The notes beneath the pieces were generated by a model. The model ran no database searches. It was not told where the DNA came from and worked only from the letters and a program-made list of their open reading frames with translations. The position numbers and the translations under genes were made by a program. DNA of 64,000 nucleotides from the NCBI GenBank assembly GCA_031213475.1, contig JARUPZ010000012.1, forward strand, positions 8,693,727 through 8,757,726, read 5' to 3'. This document shows, piece after piece, positions 34,824 through 46,116 of the stretch. The DNA is from Nereocystis luetkeana. Lineage: Eukaryota > Sar > Phaeophyceae > Laminariales > Laminariaceae. Numbering within the stretch: the first letter of the stretch is position 1; every line of letters begins with the position of its first letter.

Positions 34824-37178
34824 ATTATTTCCCTTGCCATCCGACAATGTGCAGCATGATCTTCAACATTGATCACTCATAACTTTCCCGAAAGAAGAAA
34901 ACCTCGGAAACAAAAGGAAACCCATGCACCAAGTCTACCTCCCTTCCGTGCCAACTTTCGGCTTGTCCTACTCCATTTGCTGTCCTTGCTCCTTCCTTCC
35001 CATCACGTTCTATTCTTAAGTCCTAAGCTGCATCCAAGCTCCATCCCCACGCCATCGGTGTGGGTCTGTCGCCCCTCCCCCCCTGTTCCTTCTTCCTTCT
35101 TGGCTGTCCCTAAGCTGGAGCTTGAACCTCGACACCCTCCTCGAAATGGCGACCTGTGTGGTCACCGAGACGATTTGGAGCAGGCGTTCCTTCACCACCC
35201 CCTTCCTTGCCATCGGCCCACCATCCCTCCCCCCCACGACATTAGCTGCCAGCTGGTCGATGAAGTTGCTGCCCTCTACCCCGAGGCGCCCAAAGCTTTC
35301 CACCGCTAAGGTGGCTAGTTTGTGGCTCCGCTCGTCGAAGGACACATGTCCCGGACGCGCGTAGTGTTGGCGCTTGCGCGCCTCGGATGTAGAGGAAGCT
35401 GATGCGGGTCTGCATGGGTGACGTCCAGCAGGATGGACGTTTCCCTGTATTCCCTGTTAGGAGCGTCCCGAAGACCTCCTCTCCTGACAACGATGTCCAC
35501 CCGCAGGTTCCGGTCTGCAGTGAACGGTTCGCCGCTCTCCACTTGGTGTGGGATTCCCAGCCGCTTCAGCGTGCGGGAGATCGCGTGAACCAACGGTTGA
35601 TGCTGGTTTACCTGTGCCCCTGCTCTGGGACAGATGCGTGCGTGGCGTGTGTCTATGTCGATTGCGTCGCAGCAGGGGCACCTCGCTGCCACTTGCTCCT
35701 CGATGCCCATGAAGCGCCTTCCCATGCCCACGAACTCCGCTCCTGGTATGACACGGAGCGAGTCTGTTGGCCTCGCCTGAAGGCAAGCAGTGGCTCCTGA
35801 TCCTTGTAGACTTCTGTAGCGAGCTTTGGCGAAGGCCTTGGTCTCGCTCCCCCCCAGCGGGTCGCCAAGTCCAGGTGGGCGTGCACTCTCCGGTAGCCCC
35901 TCCGACCCTGATTCACCAGCTTGCCCAACCTCTGTATAGCCTTCTGGGAGTTGGTGGTTACGGCATCATGCGCAGTCAGCATGTTGGCTTCAGGGGGCCC
36001 TGGGACCAGGTCTCCCTCTGCACCCATGCTCCATACCAACCAAGATTCGGGGACGATGCCCTCCATCGCTTCTTTTGTCACGCCCACGTGTCCCGAATCT
36101 CTCGCAAGCTGCCACCGAGCTCAGCAATGATGTTCGAATCAGGGAGACGCCTCTTGACCCTGTCTCCTATCGGGCCCGTGAGGTCTGCTAGAACCTCCGG
36201 CAGGATGCCCACCCTGCTCCCGATTGAGGCAGACGTTCGCCTCGCTTCCGTCGACGGCAGCCCTAACCCTCCCGCTCCCGTAGAAAGGCGCGCTTGGGCT
36301 TGTTGGTAGGGTTTTAGGGTCAGTACTCTAGCCGGGCACCCCTCCTGGAAAAACGACTGTGCGTCCGCCGCTCCCGATAGCTCTAGGATATTTTCGTAGG
36401 CCCACTGAGCCCCGTTGTTGGCCCTTCGGCATCCTTCGAGTGACAGCCCCGGGCCCAGAGCCCTTTCGAGGTAGCCCGTCCGCTGCCCGAGGGATTCGAC
36501 GGTGATGAGGGCCGCCGCTTGCCTGTCGGGCATGTTAGCGAGGCAGCGCGCAAGGCGGTCCGGGCCTCCATCCCTCACTACCTCCATTGCTCGCCCCAGC
36601 ACGTATTCATCCGAGCCGATCGGAACGCCCACCACCGTCACCCCTCCTTTGTCTGCGATGCGGACGTCAACGCTCTCCAGGAACGATATCTCCTCCGCCG
36701 TCGAGACTTGTCCTTTGGGTCGTAGTGCTACGGTCTTGGCGGGGTTGACCACAATGCCGATGTCGTTTAGCTCTCGCCGGAGGAAGGCAAAAACTCTAAT
36801 CGTGTTGGCCGTGACCCCCATAAGACCGAGAGATACATCGTCCATGTAGGCGAAGGCTTCCACTCCTTTTCCCTCGAACTCCTGTCGGAAACGCTTCAGC
36901 CCCGGTCGCAGCGCCAGACAGAACATTGCCGGCCCCATGGGGTCCCCTTACTGGACACCGCTGGAGCAAGCGATCGTCTTGGTCTCCCCTGAGTCCATCC
37001 GGAAATACACGTCGGCGGGTCTAGTGCCGCAGCACTTGACCACAAACGGCGTGAGCGCTGGCACGCCGTTGGCCGCCTCTTCAAGCACCGCCGTCCGTTT
37101 GACCGTGTAGAAGGCGTTGGAGCAGCCCGTTAGGACGACCCAGTTGCCCGTCTCGTGTAGCGTCCTAGCCCTACTATT
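34824..37178 (-). pseudogene. Non-LTR retrotransposon reverse transcriptase (5'-truncated, broken)
   Basis: Read on the - strand: NWVVLTGCSNAFYTVKRTAV (motif A region), a premature TAA in GVQ*GDPMGPAMFCLALRP (motif B, near 36948), then AFAYMDDVSLG (motif C, catalytic DD) and a thumb to about 36080. After frameshifts near 36080 and 35720 come a Cys/His cluster (CPCCDAID...RHARIC, zinc-binding type), VDIVVRRGGL with ILLDVTHADP (possibly endonuclease-like, my inference) and FDERSHKLATLAVESFGRLG to about 35020. CTACTATT flanks both ends (34816-34823 and 37171-37178), and element A shows the site unfilled. The N-terminal part is absent. Confidence 0.85.
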
Positions 37179-37639
37179 TGGAATTGTCACGACTATCGAG
37201 TTTAAGAGGGCTGTGTTGTTTGAAAGCCGGCAGCTGCTTGTAGAACTACACAGACAGTTGATTTGGTCAGTACATATCAATACCATGTTAATATTGCCTC
37301 TACAACTGGATCGGGAACTTTCGTGTAGGCGTAATCATCTGCAAGGTCCTTTACTGCTGTACCGTATTACGAGTAGGATCAATTCAATGGGGAGAGTCTT
37401 AACTAAACCTACTCATATATTAGGTACACGGCCACGGCATTTATCGAGCAATTGGTTTCTTGCGCGGCATCTGCAATACATTGTGCGGACGATCCCAACT
37501 ATTATCCGGAGTCCGTTTGGACAATTCCATTTAATTAAGAGCACCCGAAATCAATTGCTTGGACAATTCCATTCAATAAGAAGCATCCGAAATCAATTCT
37601 TTAGGCAAATCCAACTGATAGTCAGCACCCTGTCAGCGT

Positions 37640-38265
37640 ATGGACGTTGAGATCCATATCAGATCAGACCTATGTTGATGTGCAGTCACCTCACAAGAGC
37701 TTACTAAGTATCTTATGATAGATGCGGAGAAATACGGTATGCGGCGAGACTTGAGTTTGCTCTTTCTTGCCGACGCACTGTATTCAACTTACCTCTATCA
37801 TACTGATCGTAATGCAGGGTAGCTAGCTTACCACCATAAGTATCAGGTAACCATGGTAATGTTACATACCAGGTACCTACCTGGTAGAACGTTACGAGTA
37901 CGCTACATAGAACGTTGCAGGGGCATTGCTAGGAACGGCGGTTCAGGGAACGTTGACGGGCTGCTGTAGAATACACCTGCCCGTAGCATGGGCATTTTGT
38001 CTCGTGAGCAGGTGATGGCGTGCCCCACCTCGATCACTCCACTTTCTGTCCTCTCCACTCTCTGCCCTCTCCACTCTCCTCTCTCTCCACTCCTCCATCA
38101 CTCCTTCTCCTTTCCTCTTCTCTCTTGATCTCTGAGATCAAGATCCCTTATAAAATGCCAATTTCAAACCATCTTCTTTCTTCATCACAAGTGATCTTCA
38201 CGGACACTTCGGTGCCACCTCAGCCATCTCTCTTCCCAGACACAGAGCCTCGACACATGCGTTAT
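37640..38265. mobile_element. Insertion 1 in element B (unclassified)
   Basis: Absent at the matching place in element A (near 30330). No recognisable protein; contains a CTCTCCACT-rich patch at 38037-38100. Boundaries are set by loss of alignment to A and are good to about 10 bp. Confidence 0.6.
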
Positions 38266-38364
38266 ACCTTCACTCCCAAAATCAATTGTCTGGACAAGTC
38301 CAGTTCGAGTTAGTAGTGGACAACACCCAAGATCAATTGTCCGGACATTTCCAATTGTTAGGCC

Positions 38365-38960
38365 AATGTTAAGATCACGGAGAGCGGGACACTTTTTGTA
38401 TCCCTGGACAGGTCTGCCTATTAAGCCGGCACTCGTTGGTACTCACGTAATGTTCGCTTAGAGATAGAAGAGCCACTTTATTCCTTTCGTGCACGACGGA
38501 GACTGGGACCACTCGCGCCTCTCTGGAAAACCCCTGGTTTTCCACCTAAGATACGCCTTCCAAGTACTACAAATACGTTCCCAGTGCCAGAACCCAGATA
38601 ATTACCGGGCTTTCAACCTCATACAAAACAGTATCATAACACTAGCCCACTCTGATGAGCCGTATATGCAGAATTATGGGAAATTCATGGAAACCCCGAT
38701 TCCACAACTAGAACATGAGTCGAAGATGCGGCTCCTCAAAACCCACTCCCACACACCTCTGAACGGCAAGGCAACGAAGCCGGCAAAGTACGTAAAAAAC
38801 AATGAAAGGAAGCGTAGCCTCAAGGGGCAGGAAGAAATCGTCAACGCAAAACCATCGCCATGTCACCCGCGACCGGGGGGGGGCGAGGAAGATGCAGGGA
38901 AAGCGAAAAGGGGACATAAAAGAAAGACGAGAAGAAAAATATCACGGAAGATGTCAAGAG
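38365..38960. mobile_element. Insertion 2 in element B (unclassified)
   Basis: Absent from element A (near 30250). A + strand frame ending at 38974 encodes a Lys/Arg-rich hydrophilic peptide that I do not recognise. Confidence 0.55.
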
Positions 38961-39345
38961 ACACCCGAAATTAATTTGCTAGATACTTCCAATTAATTTG
39001 CACAGTCTCCGCAATCAATAATTGTTTGGACAAACTTCCAATTCATAGATGACACTCGAAACCTACTATATTGCTCACACACAATTAATTCCAATTAATT
39101 ATTATTACATGGTCTTCGAAATCTATTGCCTGGACCATTCCAATTAATAGAGAATCTCCGAAAACAATTGTCTGGCCAATTTCAATTAATCGGCAATCGC
39201 CGAAATCAATTGTATGGACAATTTCACCGTCGCCAAAACCAATGGTTGAGACAAATCCAATTAACACACACAGCCTCCTGAACTAATAGTAGACCCAATA
39301 GACACTATTGGAATATTCGTAGGAATTAATTGTCCAGGGTGTGCA

Positions 39346-40130
39346 AAATTGTGACGTGCCCACACTGCTGTATGTATGTATTTATGTGTGTACTCGTGCA
39401 GGCGGCGTATATATCTGCTACCTGGTACTATACTTGTACGTACGTATTGTGTAAAAGCTACACTACAGGCAGGTACAAATAACAGCACACTACGTACGTA
39501 GTAAACAGCACAAACAGTAGGCAGTACAACGTACCAGGTATGGAACAGAGGTTTACCGTGCCTGGTACCATACCAGGTATGAAACAAATATCGACTTTGC
39601 TTCTGATTCGCACAACACGGAGGACACACCTACTAGCTACAGCCACCTTTACTTCCCGTAAGTTTGACCATGTGACTGGATACGAGTGAGAGAGTGAGTG
39701 TGTGTGGCTGTATGTCTAAAACTATCTCAAAACTATTCGATGCAAGAAATGACGGGTAGCCCCTGGTTTGCTGTATGTTCAGTGCCGTCGTCTCTGCAAA
39801 GATGGATGTACGGGGAGACGGCCCTCTTCCCACATGACACAGCAACAGAGCAATCCGTACGAGTAACAACAGCATTGTGGGGATGGAGATGCCTACGTAT
39901 AATACGTACCCTGTACAATAGTTCAGGCCTGCAACGAACGTCGGTGTGTATACAGCAGTACGTGTACCAGTTTTATAGTCTCGGCGACTCGTCTTGTCCG
40001 TTGCCTCGTCAGTCGTTGCTTGTTGCCACTCTGTCTTTTTTTTGACAGTTTCAGATTTGAAGATTTTCATTGCTGTTTTTTTATTTTTTGCTTGATTCCG
40101 ATTGGCTGTCCAGATCACAGGTTCCAGTTA
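39346..40130. other. No gene recognised (upstream of the bHLH gene)
   Basis: Rich in TACCAGGTA words (39419, 39532, 39571) and ACGTACGTA. It may include the promoter of the gene at 40410, but I see no unambiguous element. Confidence 0.35.
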
Positions 40131-40409
40131 GGCGGCCGCAGAGAGGGGCAGGACAGGCAGTACTAGTAGTCGAGTACAACCTGGGACTACACAGCTGGCG
40201 CGAGAGGAGCGAGACAGAGGGCGAGACGTAGGAGAAATACCTAGCCGTAGAGGGTTTTCCCGAGGACCCAGGGGGTAAGGGCGTTGGTGTTCGGAGGGGT
40301 TTCTGTGCAACTTTTGATCGCTGCGTGACGGAGGGTCCAGCCAAGCGAGAGGCGGCCGTCACTCGGGGAGGACCCAAAAAAGGAAGGGAGGTGGAGCGTT
40401 CTCTGCTAT
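40131..40409 (+). promoter_or_regulatory. Putative promoter / 5' UTR of the bHLH gene
   Basis: GC-rich, purine-rich stretch contrasting with AT-rich DNA upstream. It lacks family repeats and leads directly into the exon-1 ATG. Position and composition fit a 5' leader; no TATA box or initiator could be placed with confidence. Confidence 0.4.
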
Positions 40410-40537
40410 ATGTCTAGCCCCGGGAGCATGGAGCCTCGACCAGGAAGCTCAGGCGGGGCGGTTCCTCCCGAAGATCTCAGTCCTGACGATCTGGACGCGC
40501 TGCTCCGGTCGAATATGTTGGATACGCTCGCGGACTT
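40410..40537 (+). CDS. bHLH transcription factor, exon 1
   Basis: ATG at 40410 (a second in-frame ATG at 40428) opens MSSPGSMEPRPGSSGGAVPP, then EDLSPDDLDALLRSNMLDTL and AD. The frame would stop at TGA two bases on, but that TGA lies inside a consensus donor CTT|GTGAGT at 40538. Splicing to the acceptor at 47767 (TAATAG|C) joins TT+C into a Phe codon and continues FDFSYPDLGGTDAE in frame, extending the acidic hydrophobic theme (DDLDALL...DFDFSYPDL) typical of a transactivation segment. The phase match, the donor and the absence of an ATG in exon 2's upstream reading support this as the first coding exon. Transcript evidence is needed to exclude other 5' exons. The intron is 7,230 bp. Confidence 0.72.
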
Positions 40538-41255
40538 GTGAGTTTTGCTTCGGTTGAATGCTCCTCAGGGAGCAGAGGGGTTTGTTTGGTGTTTGCGCGC
40601 TCCTGCTGTTTTTTTTTCCCGCTTTCGTTTTATCCCGGCCTGGAGTTTCATGCATCAGGTTTGACGGCGATTTTTGCCGCCCTTTTGGTGGCCCGGCACC
40701 GTCGTGATGGCGCTGCCCACGCGGACTCCCTGGTCTCCGTGGGAACGGTAGTGAGGGGACGCCCCGCTCGCTTTTGTCTGCGCGTTTGGCGGTTTTATGA
40801 GATTTCGAACATGAAAAAATGAAAAATCGTGTTTTTGCGTAAAAAAAACAGCTTCCAAACAAGTTCCACTTTTATTTTTCTGGTGGATGGGTACGTACAC
40901 GAGAGAGCCTCGTCGCTGTAATTGCGTAAATTGCGGCTGCCCGCCCTGGGCTCTCTGTTTGCTCTGTCGAGCTCCTTCGATTGAGACTCTGGCTACTACA
41001 GCAGTAGCAGCCAGCCCTTCTAAGGGAAGCGAGCTGGTGCTGTCCGCGTTGGGATTGGCTGTGTCCCCTGTCGGTCTGTCTGCTTGATGATTCGTTCATT
41101 CACGGCCGATCAAGCAGTAGATTCCTTGTGTTGCATGATTTGTTTTTTTGCCTGACGGCGCACGTAAAAGGTAGAGTGTGGTTAAAGTGTGGTACGTAAA
41201 TAGTACCTTCAAATCAGTACACTGGGCGGGCGTATGTACCTTCAAGTCAGTCCAG

Positions 41256-41390
41256 TACCGTAGCGGGAAGGGGGGAGAAGAGCCTGCTATGTGACCCCGG
41301 ATCTGAGTTACGAGTTGGAAGGAGAGAGAGAAGAAGATGTGCGAAGATAATGAATGGGATGGAAAAAAAAAAAAAAAAAAAAAAAAAGTC
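41256..41390 (+). mobile_element. tRNA-derived SINE, family S1 (copy 4, 3' half)
   Basis: Starts inside the body (GTACCGTAGCGGGAAGGGGG), runs through GTGACCCCGGATCTGAG and GATAATGAATGGGATGG, and ends in an A-run. The tRNA head is missing, as in a 5'-truncated insertion. Confidence 0.85.
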
Positions 41391-41717
41391 AGGACCAATT
41401 TGTCTTGAAAGAAGATTAGCGAGCGGCACGAACTAAAAGAGAAATGCACTCGACGACCTTCCACCAAGTACCAGACCCCTGCTCGCCCACGCCCACGACT
41501 AGAGCTGTAGATGGTCTCCTTCGTTTCTATCTCGACCCTTTCCAGCCCACCAGGTACCTGGTATGTCCTTCCAGTTCAACCAACACCCAACGCACACCGG
41601 CAAGCAAACTGCAGCTTCGGTGTTGCACTCTTTTTTTTTTTTTCTTTTTTATCACTTTTACTTTCCATTACGAGTACGAGTATAAAACTCGTATTAATAA
41701 TACCAGGTATTTATTAA

Positions 41718-41826
41718 TATTACGGGGGGGCATAGTTAATAGGACCAAATATTGTTAGTAAAAATGGTCAAACATATAGGTTTTTATGTATACCATAGGT
41801 CCTGTTAACTATGGTCCCCCGTAATA
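41718..41826. mobile_element. TA-type MITE, family 1 (copy j)
   Basis: TATTACGGGGGGGCATAGTT and CTATGGTCCCCCGTAATA, complete, in intron 1. The body reads AAACATATAGGTTTTTATG, without a 7-bp insertion. Confidence 0.9.
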
Positions 41827-41859
41827 GGAGGTTTTACCCTCGGCGATTTTCTGGACAAG

Positions 41860-42120
41860 CCGTGGTCACAGGTAGTCGTCCCTTCTCCCCCCGGGTACGT
41901 GCCTTTTTATTTTTTGTCGCGCATAGGGTTTAGCATTCCCACTGCTCGTCGACATTCATCGAATGTAGCTAACTCACGCTCTCACGCTTTCCGCTAGTCG
42001 TTTTTTTTATACAACAAAAAGTCCCTACGACGAGCATGCACTCGGTGAGACTTGAACCACGAAATTGATCTTGAAAGGCACGCGGACCACCTACCCTGCT
42101 ACCAAAAGCCACTGCAGACG
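41860..42120 (-). mobile_element. tRNA-derived SINE, second head type (S2)
   Basis: On the - strand: A-box-like TGGTAGCAGGGTAGG, B-box-like TGGTTCAAGTCTCACC, then a body with GTCGACGAGCAGTGGG and a tail region GGGGGGAGAAGGGACGACTA. The tail resembles S1 (GGGGGGAGAAGAGCCTGCTA) although the head comes from a different tRNA-like sequence. Confidence 0.65.
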
Positions 42121-42408
42121 AAAAAAAAAAAGGTGTTTTGCCAAAACTCCCGATAACAAAGACACTGGTACCACGTCTTCCGCCGTTCCTTTTCCTGAAG
42201 AGATGTCGTGTATCTACTCGCTCCTCTATGATAGCTCCGAATCTCCCCATCGAGCCAAAAGTTGGCAGGGCAGATGTGAGCTCCCTGGTGCACTCCCATG
42301 AGTGTGCCAAAGCGACAGCACTCTTTGTGCCCTCTCTCACGACAGACCTCCTCGCTGAAGTTTGAAATTGTGGTTCCAGGCGCTTGATTTGTCAGTTTCT
42401 CATATTCG

Positions 42409-42507
42409 TAACCCCTTTAGAACCGCAGTCCCGTTTGGGGACAAAACTACTTGAAATTTGACTGGTTTGTCCCCAGAACGGGACTGCGGTTCTAAAAGGG
42501 TATTATG
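42409..42507. mobile_element. Palindromic MITE, family 2 (copy 3)
   Basis: AACCCCTTTAGAACCGCAGT and ACTGCGGTTCTAAAAGGGT. The two arms pair almost perfectly around AAACTACTTGAAATTTGACT. Confidence 0.85.
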
Positions 42508-42714
42508 TTTCTGCTTTAGGACGAGAAGGAGGAACGCAGAAGCTTCTCGAGTACGTACTCACAACACTCGGACCTGGTACATGATAATACAACATACCGG
42601 TCCGACATTTAATATCACTGGGCCCATACGGAGATTTTGCGGCGTAATAACGTGTGCTGTTTTGCGATTTTTTTATCAAGATAAAATAGACCCCGTTTTT
42701 TTACATACCAAGGA

Positions 42715-43364
42715 GGTCTACAAGCAGAAGCTGCTGGACGATACCATCGTCGTTACCATGGTCACCACAGCTCTGTTCCTGCTGTTTCGGCGGGCTGCCA
42801 CCTGCGTCGTGAAGGTAACGATAGCGATTTTGCCGTCGAAGGCCTGGTTTTCTGCCGTGTTTCTGCGTGGGCGCGCAACGGCTGCAAGGTGCATGACCTT
42901 TATGTGAGATTTGTGTTGGAACTTGTGCACGGGTGCTTCTTCGCCATCTGCGAGGTACAGTAGTACACCTCTCCCTGCTTCTTCACAGAAAACCATTTTT
43001 CGTCTACCATGCATACGTTGTCCATAGTATTAATAGCAAACCTGCGCGAGCCACCAGGGCCCGAGCGGATCCAGGACAGCGCCCACTGCGGCCTCCGGGT
43101 CTCGCCTGCATCTGTGAGCAACGGTCTCAGGAACCTCTTTGACGCATGAATACCAATCTTGTCGAGGTTTCTCTCTCGAACCTGCTGAGAGATGCCCAAC
43201 TCAGCAGCAACAGCCCTCTGAGTTGTTCGATTCTTCAGCGGAACTTCGCGAAGAGCCTCGTTTAGCTTCGCAAAATCGACGGGTTTCCGCCCAGAGTTTC
43301 CGAAGCGCTTGTTGCGGCAGGTCGACGTTCGAGACACCATCAGACACCTGCAGCCATGACGCAT
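42715..43364 (-). pseudogene. Tc1/mariner (plant MLE-like) transposase pseudogene
   Basis: The - strand protein from 43364 shows an N-terminal helix-turn-helix region (RTTQRAVAAELGIS), LRPLLTDAGETRRPQWALSW, then VCMVDEKWFSVKKQG with the first catalytic Asp of the DDE/D triad (42975-43010). A frameshift near 42905 leads to KVMHLAAVARPRRNTAENQA and FDGKIAIVTF. This order (HTH, V-D-E-K-W-F, K-V-M-x-L-x-A-V-A-R-P, F-D-G-K-I) is that of plant-type mariner transposases. The second and third catalytic Asp are missing. A TATTAATA word lies inside the coding sequence at 43028-43035. A peptide TKEVYKQKLLDDTI, expected just downstream in this family, is encoded on the opposite strand at 42707-42750, suggesting a small inversion at the CCATGG palindrome near 42760. 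Confidence 0.85.
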
Positions 43365-43570
43365 CGTTACCTCGATAGCCCTACGAATCTATCCCCCATC
43401 CCTTCTTTTCGAACTCGCCAACGATTCAACGCTTCCCCACCAACCCCAGATTTCCTTCTTTCAATCCTCCATGTTGTGCGTTGGTAGTGCAGTGCCATCA
43501 GAAGTGTCATCGGATTTGTCGCGACCTTCAAAATCGAATACGTTCCTGGTACGAGTATGTACCATTATTA

Positions 43571-43665
43571 TCCCTTATAGGACCCCAGTCCCGTTTTGGG
43601 GACAAACTATGTATAATTTTATGTCCTTTGTCCCCACATTTGGGACTGCGGTGCTAAAATGGTTC
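43571..43665. mobile_element. Palindromic MITE, family 2 (copy 4)
   Basis: CCCTTATAGGACCCCAGTCC to GGACTGCGGTGCTAAAATGG; more diverged than copy 3. Confidence 0.78.
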
Positions 43666-44140
43666 ATATTAATAGTATCAACATAATATTAATATTGCGT
43701 GGTATTAATAGGGCTGTACGTACGTAAGGATACCGCAAAATCACCACGAACGCCGAATCGCGAATCACCACCGGCACCGGCAGTCGTGCAGCTACTAAAC
43801 CGTTGATCGCTCTGCAAGAGCGTGCCTGAAGCGCTGTGTTGGTGTCTTATCTCCACACCTCGACAGTTTAGATCTGCAGATCATTTACCTCTCCTCACCT
43901 GCCGTTGTCAGAGGATGTCCCGGATCTGAACTACAGATCCAACCCAGCAGGGAACATGTCCTAAATCGTGCAGATCCTAAATCGTGCAGATTTACGTCTC
44001 CCACCCGCCAGCAACATGACCTACGAGTACAGTTAGTACGTACCAGGTACGATCATGCAGACCAGGAATCTATCTGCCTTAAAAAATCTAGATGGTCAAG
44101 TGGAATCACTGATCCGTCCGAGGTGTGGTATCTTTATTTT

Positions 44141-44237
44141 GCCGTTTTAGGACCGCAGTCGCGTTTTGGGGGGGAAAAAACTACTTAGAATTTCAGTGGT
44201 CTGTCCCCCAAACGGGACTACAGCCCTAAAACGGTTG
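44141..44237. mobile_element. Palindromic MITE, family 2 (copy 5)
   Basis: CCGTTTTAGGACCGCAGTCG to CTACAGCCCTAAAACGGTTG, with a G-run expansion in the loop-proximal arm. Confidence 0.8.
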
Positions 44238-44566
44238 AGGCAGCAAACGGCACGCAAAAAAGGACCCTTTAGGCAGCTCTAAAATACGCCATTAGTCTGG
44301 AACTCCCAAAAGCAGAGAAAAGGGGATACCATTGAACCTGCCCCCCGCTGGGTATGTTTCACAGGTCGGATAACGTAAAACTCGGGGATATATATATATA
44401 TGTATATCTGTGTGTAGTTCTATGGACCGGGGCATCGCCGATCAACCCACATATTTATGTTTTGGGGCCTAACACAGCGGCTTGGCAACGTTCTAACATT
44501 GTGTTCGCAGTGGAAGGGCAGTCGCGTGACGTCGCAGGGTAGTGTTGAGTGCATACCAGGTATTGG

Positions 44567-44684
44567 TATTACGGGAGACCATAGTTGATAGGACCAAATA
44601 TTGTTAGTAAAAACGGTCAAATATATACCAGGTATAGGTTTTTATTTATACTATAGGTCCTATTAACTATGGCCCCCCGTAATA
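44567..44684. mobile_element. TA-type MITE, family 1 (copy k)
   Basis: TATTACGGGAGACCATAGTT and CTATGGCCCCCCGTAATA. At 44626-44634 the body has AAATATACCAGGTATAGG, where copy p has AAATATATAGG: a 7-bp gain. Confidence 0.9.
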
Positions 44685-45326
44685 GTGCACATCCACGAGC
44701 GTTGTAACGCGTTAACGTTATGTTACCTCTCGATCGGCGGCTCGGGTGCGGTAACATGGTGTTGCGCCGTGATCGGTACGTGTACAAACATCGTAACACA
44801 GTCGGTGGTAGGATTTGCGCAGGCTCGTACGTTATCAACCTATTGCATAGATCAGTACCGGCCGATTCCGCGGAGTTGCCAACACAATGTTGTTGTTGTT
44901 GTTGTTCTCACATTAACTCACAATACAATGCAGTCCGTGGTCGCAGGAAAGGCTCCAATAACTCTGGAGTGGAAGAGATACCCCGGTAAAAAAAAAAAAA
45001 AAAACTGTACCTGGTACGAGGCTGTGGGCGTAATGCCCTATTAATAACATTGTCTTAGAGTTCAGGGTGACGTTAGAGGCATAACGCTTCAACATAAGGT
45101 TAGTATTCATCGTGATTATCGTGTTACCCACCACGATAACGTTATGTTGATCGAACGTTGCTGGAGTCCCCCGTGTTCTTCCTTATTAGAGTCGGATAAC
45201 GTAGCAGCACTCACCATAAGTTAGGTAAGTTTGACCTTCGGTCGTGATGTAACACTAATAGTTAGAATGTGACGTAAATGGCGAGAGGTGCCATGTTACT
45301 CGCTATGAAGATCTCACTGTAGCCTT
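44685..45326. other. Intron 1 DNA without recognised gene; repeat I at 44894-44998
   Basis: Repeat I is (GTT)n followed by CTCACATTAACTCACAATAC and GGCTCCAATAACTCTGGAGT; it recurs at 51456-51556 in intron 2. Confidence 0.45.
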
Positions 45327-46116
45327 TAGGCTGTTTCCTATGCGGTTCGATTTCGAGCTTCAGATTTGTATTTTTCAATCTCAAAAATGAACGATCCTTT
45401 TGCTTGTGCAGTCCAAATATGCAAATCCGACCGGAAATTTAGCGATTTGAAAATCCGATGACCCAAGTTGTCGGATTTTGGGCCAAAGTCCGACGACTTG
45501 GGTCATCAGATTTTCGAATCGGAAATGGCATGCTCTCTAACTTCAAGATGTTATCCACGACAGCAAACAGCAGCAGAACGATCGATGAGTTGGATGGTGA
45601 CACAGCTGTATAGCAATGTTGTTTCGCGCCCGACACGCGGGCGGCGGGCGATGCGTCCCTCCGTGGCCAGACGACAGTCGGCTGGCGCGAGCTCGGGTCT
45701 AGCGATCAACAGAGGCGCACTCGGCACGTACCACCTCTCCGTGGATACGTACTGGTAGACGACACTGCTGTACAGCAGCCGCAGCAGCAGTCACAAATTG
45801 AAACACAAAATACCAAGGCAGGTTGACTAGCGCACTCGCCACGTCTCTTCGCCGCCAGACGAGAGGCAGTCAGCCTTGGGTCGGACGCTTGGGTTCTACG
45901 CGCAGGGCAGCGCACCCAGCGCGTCTCTTCGCGGCGCCAAACCACAAGGACAGCAGTTGGTCTAGGCGTTTTCCCCATTCTCTGTACTCTGTACACTCAC
46001 AAAAAAAACAGTTTTTTCCGCATAGGAAGACTGTTACGACTTGCCAAGTTCACATCTGACAATGCGATCGCGTCTAAATCTGAAGCTCAAAAATCGAATC
46101 GCATAGGAAAGGGCCT
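45327..46116. mobile_element. hAT-like non-autonomous element (TIR about 40 bp)
   Basis: Left end TAGGCTGTTTCCTATGCGGT...GAGCTTCAGATTT; right end AAATCTGAAGCTC...GCATAGGAAAGGGCCTTA, inverted with a few mismatches. It shares the left 300 bp with 29027, including the hairpin (45458-45508). The interior has no convincing ORF. The target duplication is not clear. Confidence 0.7.

Larger units (their letters stand above)
33525..39345 (-). mobile_element. Foldback-type element B (three nested insertions)
   Basis: Ends TGCACACCCTGGACAATA and AATTGTCCAGGGTGTGCA, with AAAT next to both. Aligns with element A read backwards. Relative to A it has extra DNA at 34824-37178 (retrotransposon), about 37640-38265 and about 38365-38960; removing these leaves about 2.2 kb, the size of A without its own insertion. 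It also carries TACCTGGTA at 33541 and 34467, where A has a plain TA. Confidence 0.85.

Noticed and set aside
35402..35800. + strand ORFs over the 34.8-37.2 kb retrotransposon
   Set aside because: Antisense shadows of the - strand RT protein.
40538..40541. TGA ending a short 43-codon ORF at 40410-40541
   Set aside because: The TGA overlaps a consensus GTGAGT donor, and splicing continues the frame.
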